Source of the DNA: a virus | Reading direction: 5' to 3' (one strand) | DNA length: 33,674 bases | Virus record (IMG/VR): IMGVR_UViG_3300034092_002087 | Location: 1 to 33,674 of that record | In this document: in pieces, positions 8,101 to 15,500 of the stretch | Layout: the number at the start of each line of letters is the position of its first letter | Numbering within the stretch: position 1 is the first letter of the stretch | Translations under genes and position numbers: made by a program | Notes under the pieces: model-generated | What the model saw: the letters and a program-made list of their open reading frames with translations, nothing else | Database searches by the model: none | Told to the model about the DNA's origin: nothing

Positions 8101-8615
8101 AGCGAATCTGGACCCATCAACAGATTGCCCACGCGAATGTTCTTCGCGGCGGCTACACTCCCGTCGAACAGCATCACTGGAGTGTCAGGATGCAAACACT
8201 TACCTGCGTTTGTAGCCATGCGAAGGACACCACGCTTGGCTTCAACTGCCTTCTTTGCGGCCTCCAGTTGGTACGCGTACTTGCCATCCATTCGCACGCC
8301 CACAAGATCAAAGGATCCACTCCTGGGCTGTGGAGAAGTGCGATGATCGGTAACGATTACATTGGCTCCAGCTAGCTCGCACGCTTCTTTCACCAAGCTT
8401 AGCAGACCTGTGGGAAACGTCTCAGACGTAAGACGGAACAGGTGCTTACGTCCATCCCACACGCCCTTACGATATGACTGGGAAAACTGCGCACCCTCTA
8501 CTGGATACGAAGTGACCATACGTACAGCAGACTTTGGGTAGGGTCCGCTGATCTTGGAAGTGGGACCATACACGTCGATGTGTACGTCTGCGGTCACTGA
8601 CGACTCCTCACTCAT
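5097..8615 (-). CDS. UvsW-like SF2 DNA/RNA helicase precursor containing two inteins
   Basis: The 1172-residue precursor should splice to a helicase of about 498 residues, the usual size of UvsW/RadD-like phage SF2 helicases that remodel forks and R-loops. Extein motifs in order: a Q-motif-like YAYQLEAAKKAVE (113-125), motif I ATNAGK/T split by intein 1 after K139, motif Ia FMVTTRELLH (491-500), motif II DE/CHH split by intein 2 after E562, motif III LSGTPM (925-930), motif V ASTILDEGVDVP (1072-1083) and motif VI QRLGRGLRG (1102-1110). Each extein sequence becomes a normal motif only after splicing, so activity must depend on both splicing events. The ATG at 8613-8615 overlaps the preceding stop as ATGAGTGA. 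UvsW-like is inferred from motifs and extein length; a related RadD or type III-like helicase is possible. Confidence 0.9.
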   Translation of the reverse strand: MSEESSVTADVHIDVYGPTSKISGPYPKSAVRMVTSYPVEGAQFSQSYRKGVWDGRKHLFRLTSETFPTGLLSLVKEACELAGANVIVTDHRTSPQPRSGSFDLVGVRMDGKYAYQLEAAKKAVEAKRGVLRMATNAGKCLHPDTPVMLFDGSVAAAKNIRVGNLLMGPDSLPRAVQSTCTGTGPMYRIVPNLGDPWICNDVHVLTLRDSRRTGKHANEVVDIELPEYFKLSTNRRRLLKQFSTGVNYPAIPDPSIDPYFLGVWFGDGRKDLKQGVQVTMMDSEIVDLLSDTCKSWSLNLIKYASESSGRADTYALVTPRGETNPLLTEMRRVCGDASTLPLSCLRGSERVRLLFLAGLLDTDGHLEVNSKWFEITQVRATYAEGIRDLARSLGFRVNVKPKVVNGVTYHRLHIYGDLHKIPTRLPRKQAKKRKQPYRLNTGFRVEPLGVGDYAGFTLDGDGRFLLGDFTVTHNTEVACAITRYLEMPTIFMVTTRELLHQSRARFMKRLGATEEEIGIVGDGVWNPGTWVTIATVDTLESRFEQQSCQDLLKGCEVLFVDECVDEYSVISTESGYSYAKDIKVGDVVVTHSGMKPVTRVTTHTREGVKLHASDGLSLLCSVEHPIAVVRNGKLTYIYADSVSVDDVLLERMSPSRPLADFSLSAYLAGLFAGGGHWHSTNKVRFSYRKDFEFWETVVPSLLTKAYPDSSTCVSTNARGGHTLTVSSDAFLLDLAALGFSVRQNKYKHLPLHPNMRSYISGLFDAKGFVDLKSNRCGIQTTCYALMVALQRFLRDNNIAARLQVCPKKSQQNPGYRVVVPSVSTTEFSSLCPGFLPRKQLASKRHGRLPSVFDSEVTAIASSVNARPVLVTKVDTGLSLNTVEFEVEEDHTFVANGLLTHNCHHAGSETWYDVCTACPANYRYGLSGTPMDRTDGANLRLLATIGPVIVDIPNKFLVENGISAKTYVIFSKITAPVLPKKLAYASAYKQGVVDNPNALNLIVEWTKVFQEVGLSTLILCEQIEHGKAIDQALWTATGDVFIPHLFIHGEEATEVRANALKDFGERKLPVLVASTILDEGVDVPTIDALILAGSRKSRIKTMQRLGRGLRGSKLIAVEFANFTNDYLLKHSLERWEDYKKEECFPLIQSGPDVALVRKIWTQDAESNGPPPRR
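5913..6929 (-). mobile_element. intein 2 in helicase motif II (DECH), with degenerate endonuclease motifs
   Basis: This element codes for residues 563-901 (339 residues). Block A is CVDEYSVISTESG with Cys563 as nucleophile. Block B is CSVEHPIAV (His624). Block F is EFEVEEDHTFVANG and block G is LLTHN, with His900 and Asn901. The +1 residue is Cys902. Removing it joins VLFVDE to CHHAG, restoring a DECH box. The LAGLIDADG positions are present but damaged: LAGLFAGGG at 667-675 has Gly where the first catalytic acid belongs, and ISGLFDAKG at 759-767 has Lys at the second. Splicing blocks look intact, so the expected state is splicing-competent but homing-dead. Confidence 0.9.
7194..8198 (-). mobile_element. 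intein 1 in helicase motif I, with intact LAGLIDADG endonuclease signature
   Basis: This element codes for residues 140-474 of the helicase precursor (335 residues). It begins with Cys140 (CLHPDTPVMLFDG, block A), has a His at 203 in the block B region (NDVHVL), and ends FLLGDFTVTHN with the penultimate His473 and terminal Asn474. The +1 extein residue is Thr475. Removing it rejoins ATNAGK to TEV, a complete Walker A motif. Two LAGLIDADG motifs lie between the splicing blocks: FLGVWFGDG at 260-268 and LAGLLDTDG at 356-364, both keeping the catalytic Asp. It should therefore be able both to self-splice and to act as a homing endonuclease. The block B residue usually Thr appears to be Asn, a tolerated variation. 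Confidence 0.9.
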
Positions 8616-9057
8616 GTGGTTTTAGTAGCAGGCTCTGTACGGGAATCAAGGTCGTCGAACGACTTAACGTCAGGTATTCCATCGTAGGAACCCAAGTGAA
8701 CGTCAAGCCTTCTCGCTGAAACTTTTTGAACGCAGACTGGTTTAGTGTCATCACTTTAGGTTCGCTTAGATTTCTGTCGAACACACCTGCTCTAATTGAA
8801 TTTGGCTTGTCTCTGTACTTAAAGTAAGCAACCAGTAATTGCGCTTCCGGTACTACGTAGGTGAAGAGGTAGTTAATTCTCTTAGCCAAAATATCCATAC
8901 AACCGACATTTGCAGGACAAATATCTGCCTTGAGGCAATGCAATGGCGCTACCTTGTCGTATTTCTCTATTAGGGTAAAGCACTCACCGTACACGTATTT
9001 AAGCGGCATAAATACGCTGTGCTTTTGAAAGACGAAAAACGCCAACGGCTGGGTCAT
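8608..9057 (-). CDS. hypothetical protein at the lysis/replication boundary
   Basis: This 149-residue protein is not recognised. The start is the ATG at 9055-9057, which forms an ATGA overlap with the stop of the endolysin candidate; a GTG two codons upstream is less likely. Three cysteines fall close together (HCLKADICPANVGC, about residues 40-54) ahead of an aromatic, partly hydrophobic stretch (INYLFTYVVPEAQLLVAYFKYRD). The C-terminal half is basic with a possible DNA- or RNA-binding character. No catalytic motif is visible. It directly precedes and overlaps the helicase by eight bases, so it probably belongs to the replication block although it is also coupled to the lysis genes. Confidence 0.72.
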   Translation of the reverse strand: MTQPLAFFVFQKHSVFMPLKYVYGECFTLIEKYDKVAPLHCLKADICPANVGCMDILAKRINYLFTYVVPEAQLLVAYFKYRDKPNSIRAGVFDRNLSEPKVMTLNQSAFKKFQREGLTFTWVPTMEYLTLSRSTTLIPVQSLLLKPHE

Positions 9058-9890
9058 AGACACGTTGCGCCGCGTTCCATCCTGTCAGCCATCTTTGAGA
9101 AAGAGGTCCACAGGCCTGGTGTCATGAAGTTCTCTGCCCAGCCAATTAGTGCTGGTATAGAGATTTCTTCGTCAATGAACTCTAAGAAGTGAGAATCCAG
9201 CTCTGTGGGAGTTTTCGCCCTAACTTTACCGTTTACCCGTGCATAAGCTCCAAAGTTAGGGACTAGGTCTATTACGTCCAGTCCTCCATGCTTCTCTATG
9301 AGCTTGTGAAAATCAGCGATAGAGGGCGCGACATTTTTGTCGTCAGTGTAGGTCTGTCCTCCCATGAATGACATACCAGGGAAATAAGTAGCGAGCGCCT
9401 TCGCGTACGCGTTAGTGGGGAACCACTTTAGGCGAACACCAGAGCCAAAAGTACTGAATCCGCAAACCCTGTACTTAAACCGTTCGCTCATTAATTTGAC
9501 TAGCTTATCTGCCCCTAAATCTGCTTTGCGCTTACCCACGCCAGTTGATTCCCTAGTAGGGTTTGCACCAAGCTCAGGGTCTAAGAGCGCATTGCCTAAG
9601 GTTCCTGCGCAATCGCGCATGGCGTCAGCAAACGCTTCTTCTCTGCCGAGCCAAGGGTAACCCCAGACGTAGGGTTGCAATCCTTCCTTGGATGCAGCTT
9701 CTACTAAAGATTTGCACACGTCTGGCTTGTTTATATATCTCAAGCCTTCTGGATTATCGTCCCAAGGTCCTGCGATAGCAATCCATTTAGCTCCATGTTG
9801 CCTGTGCTTCTTCATTAGCTGCGCAGGCGTGCCATGGTCCGCTTTAGAGTACTTACGCAAGTACAAAGCCAAGCCAACAGGCAAAATCAT
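9054..9890 (-). CDS. TIM-barrel glycoside-hydrolase-like protein, endolysin candidate
   Basis: The 278-residue protein shows a spacing of short hydrophobic strands and helices that fits a beta/alpha barrel: LALYLRKY, WIAIAGPWDD, PYVWGYPWLG, NALLDPELG, CGFSTFG, FMGGQTY, VIDLVPNFGAY and IPALIGWAENF. The strand ending in DPE (about residues 103-105) is where GH25-type muramidases place their acidic pair. There is no signal peptide, as expected for an enzyme released by a holin. Neighbouring genes encode membrane proteins of lysis type. The ATG at 9888-9890 has a strong GAGGAGG site and overlaps the previous gene as ATGA. Barrel architecture is likely; peptidoglycan cleavage is inference, and a non-lytic, virion-associated glycosidase remains possible. 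Confidence 0.55.
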   Translation of the reverse strand: MILPVGLALYLRKYSKADHGTPAQLMKKHRQHGAKWIAIAGPWDDNPEGLRYINKPDVCKSLVEAASKEGLQPYVWGYPWLGREEAFADAMRDCAGTLGNALLDPELGANPTRESTGVGKRKADLGADKLVKLMSERFKYRVCGFSTFGSGVRLKWFPTNAYAKALATYFPGMSFMGGQTYTDDKNVAPSIADFHKLIEKHGGLDVIDLVPNFGAYARVNGKVRAKTPTELDSHFLEFIDEEISIPALIGWAENFMTPGLWTSFSKMADRMERGATCL

Positions 9891-10285
9891 GGCTCCTCCT
9901 CGTTAGCTTGCGAAGACAAGTTTACGGTTATGTTGTTGGCTGCTAGAGCTTCTAACACGCGCGCCAGCTTGAACTCAAGCTGAATAATGCGGTCAGAGAA
10001 TACCTGTGTTCCCTCAGCTGCGCGCTTAGCGATAGTAGCCACCTCTGAAGCTGCAAGTGCGGCATTGTGAGCGTTGGCGGCTGCGCTTTCCGACCTAAAC
10101 ACAGACTTCTGCAACGAAGTCAGCTGTGCTCTGATTCCCTTTGCTTCTTCTTCATTTATAGGTAGCAAGGAAACCTTCTCTGATAAATCAGGGGTGATTG
10201 CCAAGCCGTTTGTGCGCTCCTTAAATAGACGCACAAATTCTTCGTCTTCTACCGAGGCCAACAGTTCTTCTCTTGTTCCAGTCAT
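9887..10285 (-). CDS. small soluble helical protein in lysis region
   Basis: The protein has 132 residues, starting at the ATG at 10283-10285, which overlaps the previous stop as ATGA. The frame extends upstream without a better start. It is acidic and mostly helical. The stretch from about residue 50 to 115 is Ala-rich with heptad-like spacing, suggesting a coiled coil (AAANAHNAALAASEVATIAKR, then RIIQLEFKLARVLEALA). It has no membrane segment or signal peptide. It ends in the acidic NEEEP, whose codons supply the ribosome site of the next gene. It is unassigned. Its place between a membrane protein and the endolysin candidate suggests an accessory lysis or virion role, but nothing in the sequence proves this. 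Confidence 0.7.
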   Translation of the reverse strand: MTGTREELLASVEDEEFVRLFKERTNGLAITPDLSEKVSLLPINEEEAKGIRAQLTSLQKSVFRSESAAANAHNAALAASEVATIAKRAAEGTQVFSDRIIQLEFKLARVLEALAANNITVNLSSQANEEEP

Positions 10286-10743
10286 TGAATACCTACTATA
10301 ATTCCGAGTACAACAGTTGCAATGGCGAACCCACCCGCCAAAGTCCAGGGCACCCACACCCAATCATTAGCTTCCTCTGTCGCTATTCTTAGCCTGTTTT
10401 CTTCTTCCCAAAGAGCTGTGATGCGTGAGCGATCTGCGTCCAGCAGGTGTACTTGTGCGTTACAGACGCTTAACGCGGATCTAAGTTCTACTGCTGTCAC
10501 AGTCAGTGCGCTGATCCTGGCCAGGTCCAGGTCGTGAGTGGCTGTGAGTTCCCTGAGGTCGTTATCCATGTGCAGTAGTTCTCGGTACTCCCCAAGATTG
10601 AAACCTTGAAAAGTTTCGCCCGAGACTGTTAAGCGCCTACCTGGAGGAAGGCGGTAACGGACGTAGTCTTGTCCCCAAGCCAAAGAAGGCATAAACCACA
10701 AGACTACAACCAATAAACTAACGAACGCGCGCATCGACGTCAT
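10282..10743 (-). CDS. exported coiled-coil protein with C-terminal membrane anchor
   Basis: This is a 153-residue protein. Residues 4-24 (MRAFVSLLVVVLWFMPSLAWG) look like a Sec signal peptide with a plausible cleavage site after AWG. No lipobox cysteine is present. The middle (about 55-120) is a charged helix-rich segment with probable coiled coil. The last 26 residues (VPWTLAGGFAIATVVLGIIVGIQ) form a transmembrane helix. The topology is a periplasmic coiled coil held by a C-terminal inner-membrane anchor. That is spanin-like in spirit but differs from classical o-spanins, which are lipoproteins. The gene starts at the ATG at 10741-10743 (or three codons later at 10734), overlapping the previous gene. 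With its neighbour it may form a two-protein envelope-disrupting pair. Confidence 0.65.
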   Translation of the reverse strand: MTSMRAFVSLLVVVLWFMPSLAWGQDYVRYRLPPGRRLTVSGETFQGFNLGEYRELLHMDNDLRELTATHDLDLARISALTVTAVELRSALSVCNAQVHLLDADRSRITALWEEENRLRIATEEANDWVWVPWTLAGGFAIATVVLGIIVGIQ

Positions 10744-11122
10744 CCCATGACTTCAAAGAGTCAATTATTTCTGAGTTTTTTAAGCCTTCCGCTTCGAGTA
10801 TATCCACTCTGCGGTCTAGCTCGGTTGCACGTCTTGTAGCTTCATTCGCTGCGGCGATGTGCTCTTCTTTTTTCGCCTCTAGCTTTTCTAGGTCTGCGTC
10901 CACTTCGTGCTTGTTCGCCTCTTCCTTAAGAAGGTCACGTTCGTGACGCAAGCTAGCAATTCGGCGCTGCCTAGATACTTCCCTAAGATAGATAGCAACC
11001 AAAGCTATTACTACAGCGACTACTGCCAGCGCACCAAATAAAAGCTTTCGCCAACCAGTAGGATTAGACGTGCGGTAGTCTTCAATGAACGTTAGAAGTT
11101 TGTCCATATCACAAAAACTCAT
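10718..11122 (-). CDS. membrane-anchored coiled-coil protein, i-spanin candidate
   Basis: The protein has 134 residues from the ATG at 11120-11122, which has AGGA just upstream and overlaps the previous gene by 14 bases. A second ATG at 11105-11107 is possible. After about 25 N-terminal residues there is one transmembrane helix (LLFGALAVVAVVIALVAIYL), followed by a long, highly charged helix (REVSRQRRIASLRHERDLLK and on to about residue 120) with strong coiled-coil character. This N-in membrane anchor plus periplasmic coiled coil is the plan of Rz-type inner-membrane spanins. Its location between the holin candidate and the endolysin candidate supports the call, but there is no family-specific sequence signature. 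Confidence 0.6.
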   Translation of the reverse strand: MSFCDMDKLLTFIEDYRTSNPTGWRKLLFGALAVVAVVIALVAIYLREVSRQRRIASLRHERDLLKEEANKHEVDADLEKLEAKKEEHIAAANEATRRATELDRRVDILEAEGLKNSEIIDSLKSWDDVDARVR

Positions 11123-11624
11123 CTTTCCTGGAACCACCAATCTGATCATCCTGCAGAGATATAGCGGTCAGAAGATTGCGAAGTATTGATGTATTCCTTG
11201 TGTCAAAGTGAGAAGGGATAGATTTCAGTACTTGCATTGTTTTTGTGACTCTAGCAGCGTAGGATGCGGGTGGCAAGTACACTTGTGTCCCCGCTGAATC
11301 CACCAAAGCACCACTAAGGGTAACAGCATAGTAAGCTCCTAACGTATGACGCGTAGTCAGAAGGTACACATATTGTGTAGTCACAACGTTAGCGTCTGTC
11401 GGAGGCAAAACCTCTAGCACACGTACTTCGTCTCCTGGCTTTGGCGTATCAGAGCGTAAAGCTATAGAGTAGTTATTTACGTCTAAGTATTCAGAATCGA
11501 CTCGTGCCTGAGCCGACAAATCTAGTCTAATCAAATCTTCAGCAATAAAGGTCGCAGATCCCACGGCAGGACCGGGGAGAAACATGGGAAGGTACCACGG
11601 TAACGGATTGGGTAAGATAGGCAT
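11109..11624 (-). CDS. small virion-type protein of unknown role
   Basis: This 171-residue protein is rich in beta-prone segments (AEDLIRLDLSAQARVDSEYL, VTTQYVYLLTTRHTLGAYYAVTL). It opens with a proline-rich segment (MPILPNPLPWYLPMFLPGPA) that is not a signal peptide. The C-terminal 40 residues look helical (TRNTSILRNLLTAISLQDDQIGG). The start is the ATG at 11622-11624, three bases after the previous stop, without an obvious ribosome site, so coupling to the upstream gene is likely. Similar Ig-like or adaptor folds occur in tail or fibre accessory proteins, and placement after the fibre agrees with that. No domain could be named. Confidence 0.62.
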   Translation of the reverse strand: MPILPNPLPWYLPMFLPGPAVGSATFIAEDLIRLDLSAQARVDSEYLDVNNYSIALRSDTPKPGDEVRVLEVLPPTDANVVTTQYVYLLTTRHTLGAYYAVTLSGALVDSAGTQVYLPPASYAARVTKTMQVLKSIPSHFDTRNTSILRNLLTAISLQDDQIGGSRKDEFL

Positions 11625-11627
11625 AAA

Positions 11628-12206
11628 TCACAGGATTATAGACACTTCAGGTTGAAGTATGGCTGAAGTGGCAGATACGGCCCAACCTATTTTAAGCGAG
11701 AGATTGCCTGTGCCGCTTGGTACTGTGCTCGTTATTACCCCTGCTGTTGTAGTGCTTAAGTATACAGGAGTATTAGCAGTTACAGAAAGTCCCGTGACTA
11801 GACCGGCTACTCGGATAGACGCACTAACTGTGCCTCCGCCGTTTCCGGTGCCACCCGTAACGCAAACACCTAGGAATCCCGGAGCAGCGTTTGCTACTGC
11901 GTTTGCGCGCCTACAACGACCTGAGACGGCACTTACGGCTACTGCCTGTCCTGGAGAGATAGTCTCACCGGACTCTATAGGTAGAGAAATGTTAGTGGCT
12001 GTGGTAGCCACTGCTATGACAGCTTCCCACAAAGAACCTGCTGTTGACCCGTCAGTTAGCCCGACTTCTTGAAATAGTTCGATTATTCGGTCTTTTATCT
12101 TTTCTAGGTTAACTGCAGAGAACTCGTTAGCGACCGGGGCGCGAATGTTCGTAAGAACCGTGCCTAGGTCACCGGCAGTCTTAGTAGGTATGGACGTAAT
12201 AGTCAT
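11628..12206 (-). CDS. Gly/Ala/Thr/Val-rich fibre-accessory or decoration-type protein
   Basis: The protein has 192 residues. Residues 1-75 contain a helical segment (VNLEKIKDRIIELFQEVG) that could trimerise or dock. Residues 80-190 are a beta-rich domain with phrases typical of phage decoration and fibre-tip modules: GETISPGQAVAVSAVSG, then ANAAPGFLGVCV, then TPVYLSTTTAGVITS, then LKIGWAVSATSAILQP. In related virion proteins this module forms a compact beta barrel exposed on the particle. The ATG at 12204-12206 overlaps the previous stop as ATGA. The location next to the beta-helix fibre suggests a fibre-associated or short tail-fibre component. The fold is inferred from composition and motif phrases. 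Confidence 0.65.
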   Translation of the reverse strand: MTITSIPTKTAGDLGTVLTNIRAPVANEFSAVNLEKIKDRIIELFQEVGLTDGSTAGSLWEAVIAVATTATNISLPIESGETISPGQAVAVSAVSGRCRRANAVANAAPGFLGVCVTGGTGNGGGTVSASIRVAGLVTGLSVTANTPVYLSTTTAGVITSTVPSGTGNLSLKIGWAVSATSAILQPEVSIIL

Positions 12207-12559
12207 GGTTCGTCATCCTCATCCAAGTCTTCTTTTGGTGCAGCAGATCGAGAACCGGATTTGCTGTCGCGTCCTAGCAAGCGCATCAAAGCTTTGTACG
12301 ACCACGAAGAACAAATACCTGCTACGGCACCGAATAGTAAGCGAGTTCCTATTTCCGCGCCGATCGACTCAGGCATTGGAAATATCGGAAGAGAAGCTAT
12401 TGCAGTGGCGACAATCGGCGCGTGAAACACGATAGTGCGCTGGTACCAAGCCTTAGCAACTAACTTTGGAAAAATAAGTTTGACCTGTTGGCCTAACGTA
12501 TAGACTAATACGCCAAGAAAAACGAAGGACCACCACTGTATCAGCTCTTCTGCAGTCAT
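12203..12559 (-). CDS. small membrane protein, holin candidate
   Basis: This is a 118-residue protein with three probable hydrophobic segments: WWSFVFLGVLVYTLGQ (9-24), IVFHAPIVATAIASLPIF (43-60) and a weaker IGTRLLFGAVAGICSSWSYK (about 70-90). A highly charged C-terminal tail ends in EDLDEDDEP. Size, multiple membrane segments and a charged tail are the standard pattern of a class I-like holin. It begins at an ATG at 12557-12559, six bases after the fibre gene, and overlaps the next gene by ATGA. Other lysis-type genes follow within 3 kb. Holins cannot be proved from sequence; an unrelated membrane protein is the alternative. Confidence 0.5.
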   Translation of the reverse strand: MTAEELIQWWSFVFLGVLVYTLGQQVKLIFPKLVAKAWYQRTIVFHAPIVATAIASLPIFPMPESIGAEIGTRLLFGAVAGICSSWSYKALMRLLGRDSKSGSRSAAPKEDLDEDDEP

Positions 12560-12565
12560 AAATCC

Positions 12566-15500
12566 TCATGTAAGCTTGTTGAAGTTGGTCAACGCAGCTG
12601 CTCCGTACGTCCAGCCACCAGCAGCTACAGCAGGGTTAATCGCGCCAGCCGTAACAGAGTCTCCAAAGGAGTTAGAATGTGCTTGTCCGTCTTGTATGTT
12701 AGCGGTCAGTATATTTAACTCGTAGTTAGACGCACCACCACTAGGACGAACTATATTGCCTACCACGTTAAACTGACGCCAGGTTCCAGCGAGCGTGCTG
12801 AGAAGCTCGATAGAACTCCCGGTAGCGAGAGAAGGCTCCATCCAGTCAACGAGATTATTGAGTACGGAGACTACTCTACAATCACGTATCAATATTGCAG
12901 GTCTTCCCGCTGAAACAGATCCAGTTTTTGCGCCAACCAGAGTGTTAGAGCACACAACTACACCACGAGTCTGTACTGGGTTGTTGTGTCCCTCAACTAA
13001 GATACCACTATGGCCCGCAGCCAACGTAGTTTCGCGTATTAAATTGTCTGAAATGCTAAGACCAGAAGAGTTACCACCCAGATAAGCGTAAACACCAACC
13101 CAACCAATATTGGAGTTCATTTCTATGCTGTTGTTCTGTACCTGTACACCTGCGATGGATGCAGCCGTTGTAGTGTCCCTTGTAATGATAATGCCGTGTA
13201 TGCCCCCTGTGGAGGAGCTAACAATTCGATTACCGATGAGCTGTATACCTGCACAGGAGTCGGAGATTAGCACAATGTGGCCAGACGCCAGTGCACCCGT
13301 TTCTCCAGCCTGAGAACAGATGTTGTTGTTAACCAGGATAGATGACTGCTGTCCGCGCAGCTTGATTAGCGCACCGTAGAGGTTTACGGCTGCTCCAGAC
13401 GCAGACGCTGCTCTGAATAGCCGATTGTGCCCAACTACCACGTTCTGGCATCCATTGAGCAATATGCTCACTCCTTCTCCGGAAGCATTATTTGTAGCAG
13501 TTTGTACAATCTGATTAGAAGACACGGATCCGCGCGATACTCCGCTGAAGTAAACACCGTAAGCACTTGTAGATGCTCCAGCCAAACCAGTACCAACAAT
13601 CGAGTTGCCTACTACCTCGAACTCAATGCCTGTAGCAGCCGAGGGGTTGAAGTATACACCAGCTGAATACGTTCCTGTGCCTTGAATGTCTCGGAATTTA
13701 TTGTTCTTTACCCTGACACTACCTGCCGATGGAGCAGTAGCTATTGAGCTGAATAAGACGCCGGATGCTTGTGTTCCTGTAAACAACCAAAATATGTTGT
13801 TCTCTATGGTAATGTCTACACACTGAAGTGTGTCCCAGGTAGCGTCAACGCCCACACGAACACCTGCTCCAACGTTGTTAAAGTTGGTAAAGTAATTCCT
13901 GGTTAGCTGAATATGACTGGCTGTGGGCGTAGAAAACAGGCGTAAACCGTACGCTACTACGCTAGAACCACCATTGTTGCCAAAGTTGTCAGTGATCATA
14001 TAATCTCCGCTAATCATGTTGTTAGCGGACGATCCAATGCGCACCATCTCAGCCAAACGGAAGCAGTTATTGCCCGTGAAGCGAATAGGCTTAGGAGTTG
14101 ATAAGCCGTCTGACGACAAACCGATTACGTAAGCACCAGTTGGAACTTCAATGTCGTTTCGCTCGACGCGGAGGTTAGACACTGTGCCAGCGGCGTTAGC
14201 GGATACTATGGAACCAGGATTTGCCTCAGTAAGCGCACCAACTCCAGTAACCTGGATGTAGCTATCGGCTACAGCAAAGTTAGAAAGGTTTCCAGTGCTA
14301 GAGAACAAAAATACGGCGCCATTTACAGCCAACGATGTGGCTGTTATGTAGCAACGCGAGAAGCACACTTCTGTGATTACTTGGGTAGAAGTACTAGCAA
14401 ACACAGACGAAGCCACAGTGATGTTACACCGAGAAACATTCAGGCTTTGAACTACGTCCGATACACCCCCAGCTAAGAACCCTATCCCTGAGAAGATGAA
14501 GCAGTCGTTGAGCGCTACTCCATTCATCGGGCAAGAGAAAGCTACCAAAGAGGATACGAACGAACAATCGTTGAATGAGGAAAGCGATAGCGTCCCTCCT
14601 CCAAGAGAAGACACGCAGGCAACTGCCGTAGAAGGAGAAAAAGATGTCCGGGACGCACGTATAGCGCCTGTGACTGCTCCGTTTATTCTCACTGAAGTAG
14701 TAATCACACAGTATTCAATCGTAGTTGTGACGCTACCTGCTACGTCAATTGCGGCAGCCAGTCCCCCAGCTGCCTTGGAGATTGTCATATTCCTGAAAGC
14801 ACAGGAAACGGTGACACTGAACGCAGGACCCGCTGCTGCGTTGTTAGTTATGTTTACTACGTTGTAGCCCTCACCTACAAAGGTGACTTGCTTACCAACA
14901 ACTACAGTGGATGCGAATGTGTATGTACCGCCTTTGACAAATACGGTACCTCCACCAGCAGGCAATGCGTTAATTGCAGCTATGAACGCAGCCTCCGTGG
15001 TGCCGTTAAAGTCACCAAACGTAGTGCTTCCATTGCCGATGGATACTGTGTTTGTCTTCGCTCCCTGAATAGAGCCAGCGCGGTCAAAATACCTTGGTCT
15101 AGCAGAAAAGGCGGAAGGAGGCGCAGAGGATACTATGTCTGGCCTAGGGTGACCAAACTTCATCTCTCTGAGCTGTGCGGAGAGATAGTCTATTTGGTCT
15201 TTTAGCGACCTGAGATTCAGGTCATCTCTTGCTCCAAATGTTTCTTTGGATTGAAGGAGACCGGAACCTCTAAGCTCATTAGCCTGCCACATTCGTTGTG
15301 CTGGATCTGGATGTCCAGGAGTGGCAAGCAGAGGGTCAAGCGTGGGGTCGGACGGGTCGGTTCGCTCGCGATAGATATTCGCTGTGCCGCTAGTTACACG
15401 TACTATTGCACCTGCTTGATGGGTAGATGCTGTGGCTACACTTAGCGTCAAGATTCCGTTGATACGGTCAACAGAAGTCACCGTACGAGCTTCCGGAACA

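Noticed and set aside
11635-11640. Minus-strand TATAAT just before the gene at 11109-11624
   Set aside because: The -35 position reads GCCATA, and there is no extended -10; likely chance.
12960-14900. Recurrent short units in the fibre gene considered as a possible CRISPR or DNA repeat array
   Set aside because: The periodicity is at protein level (Asn ladders of a beta-helix) without conserved DNA repeats or spacers.
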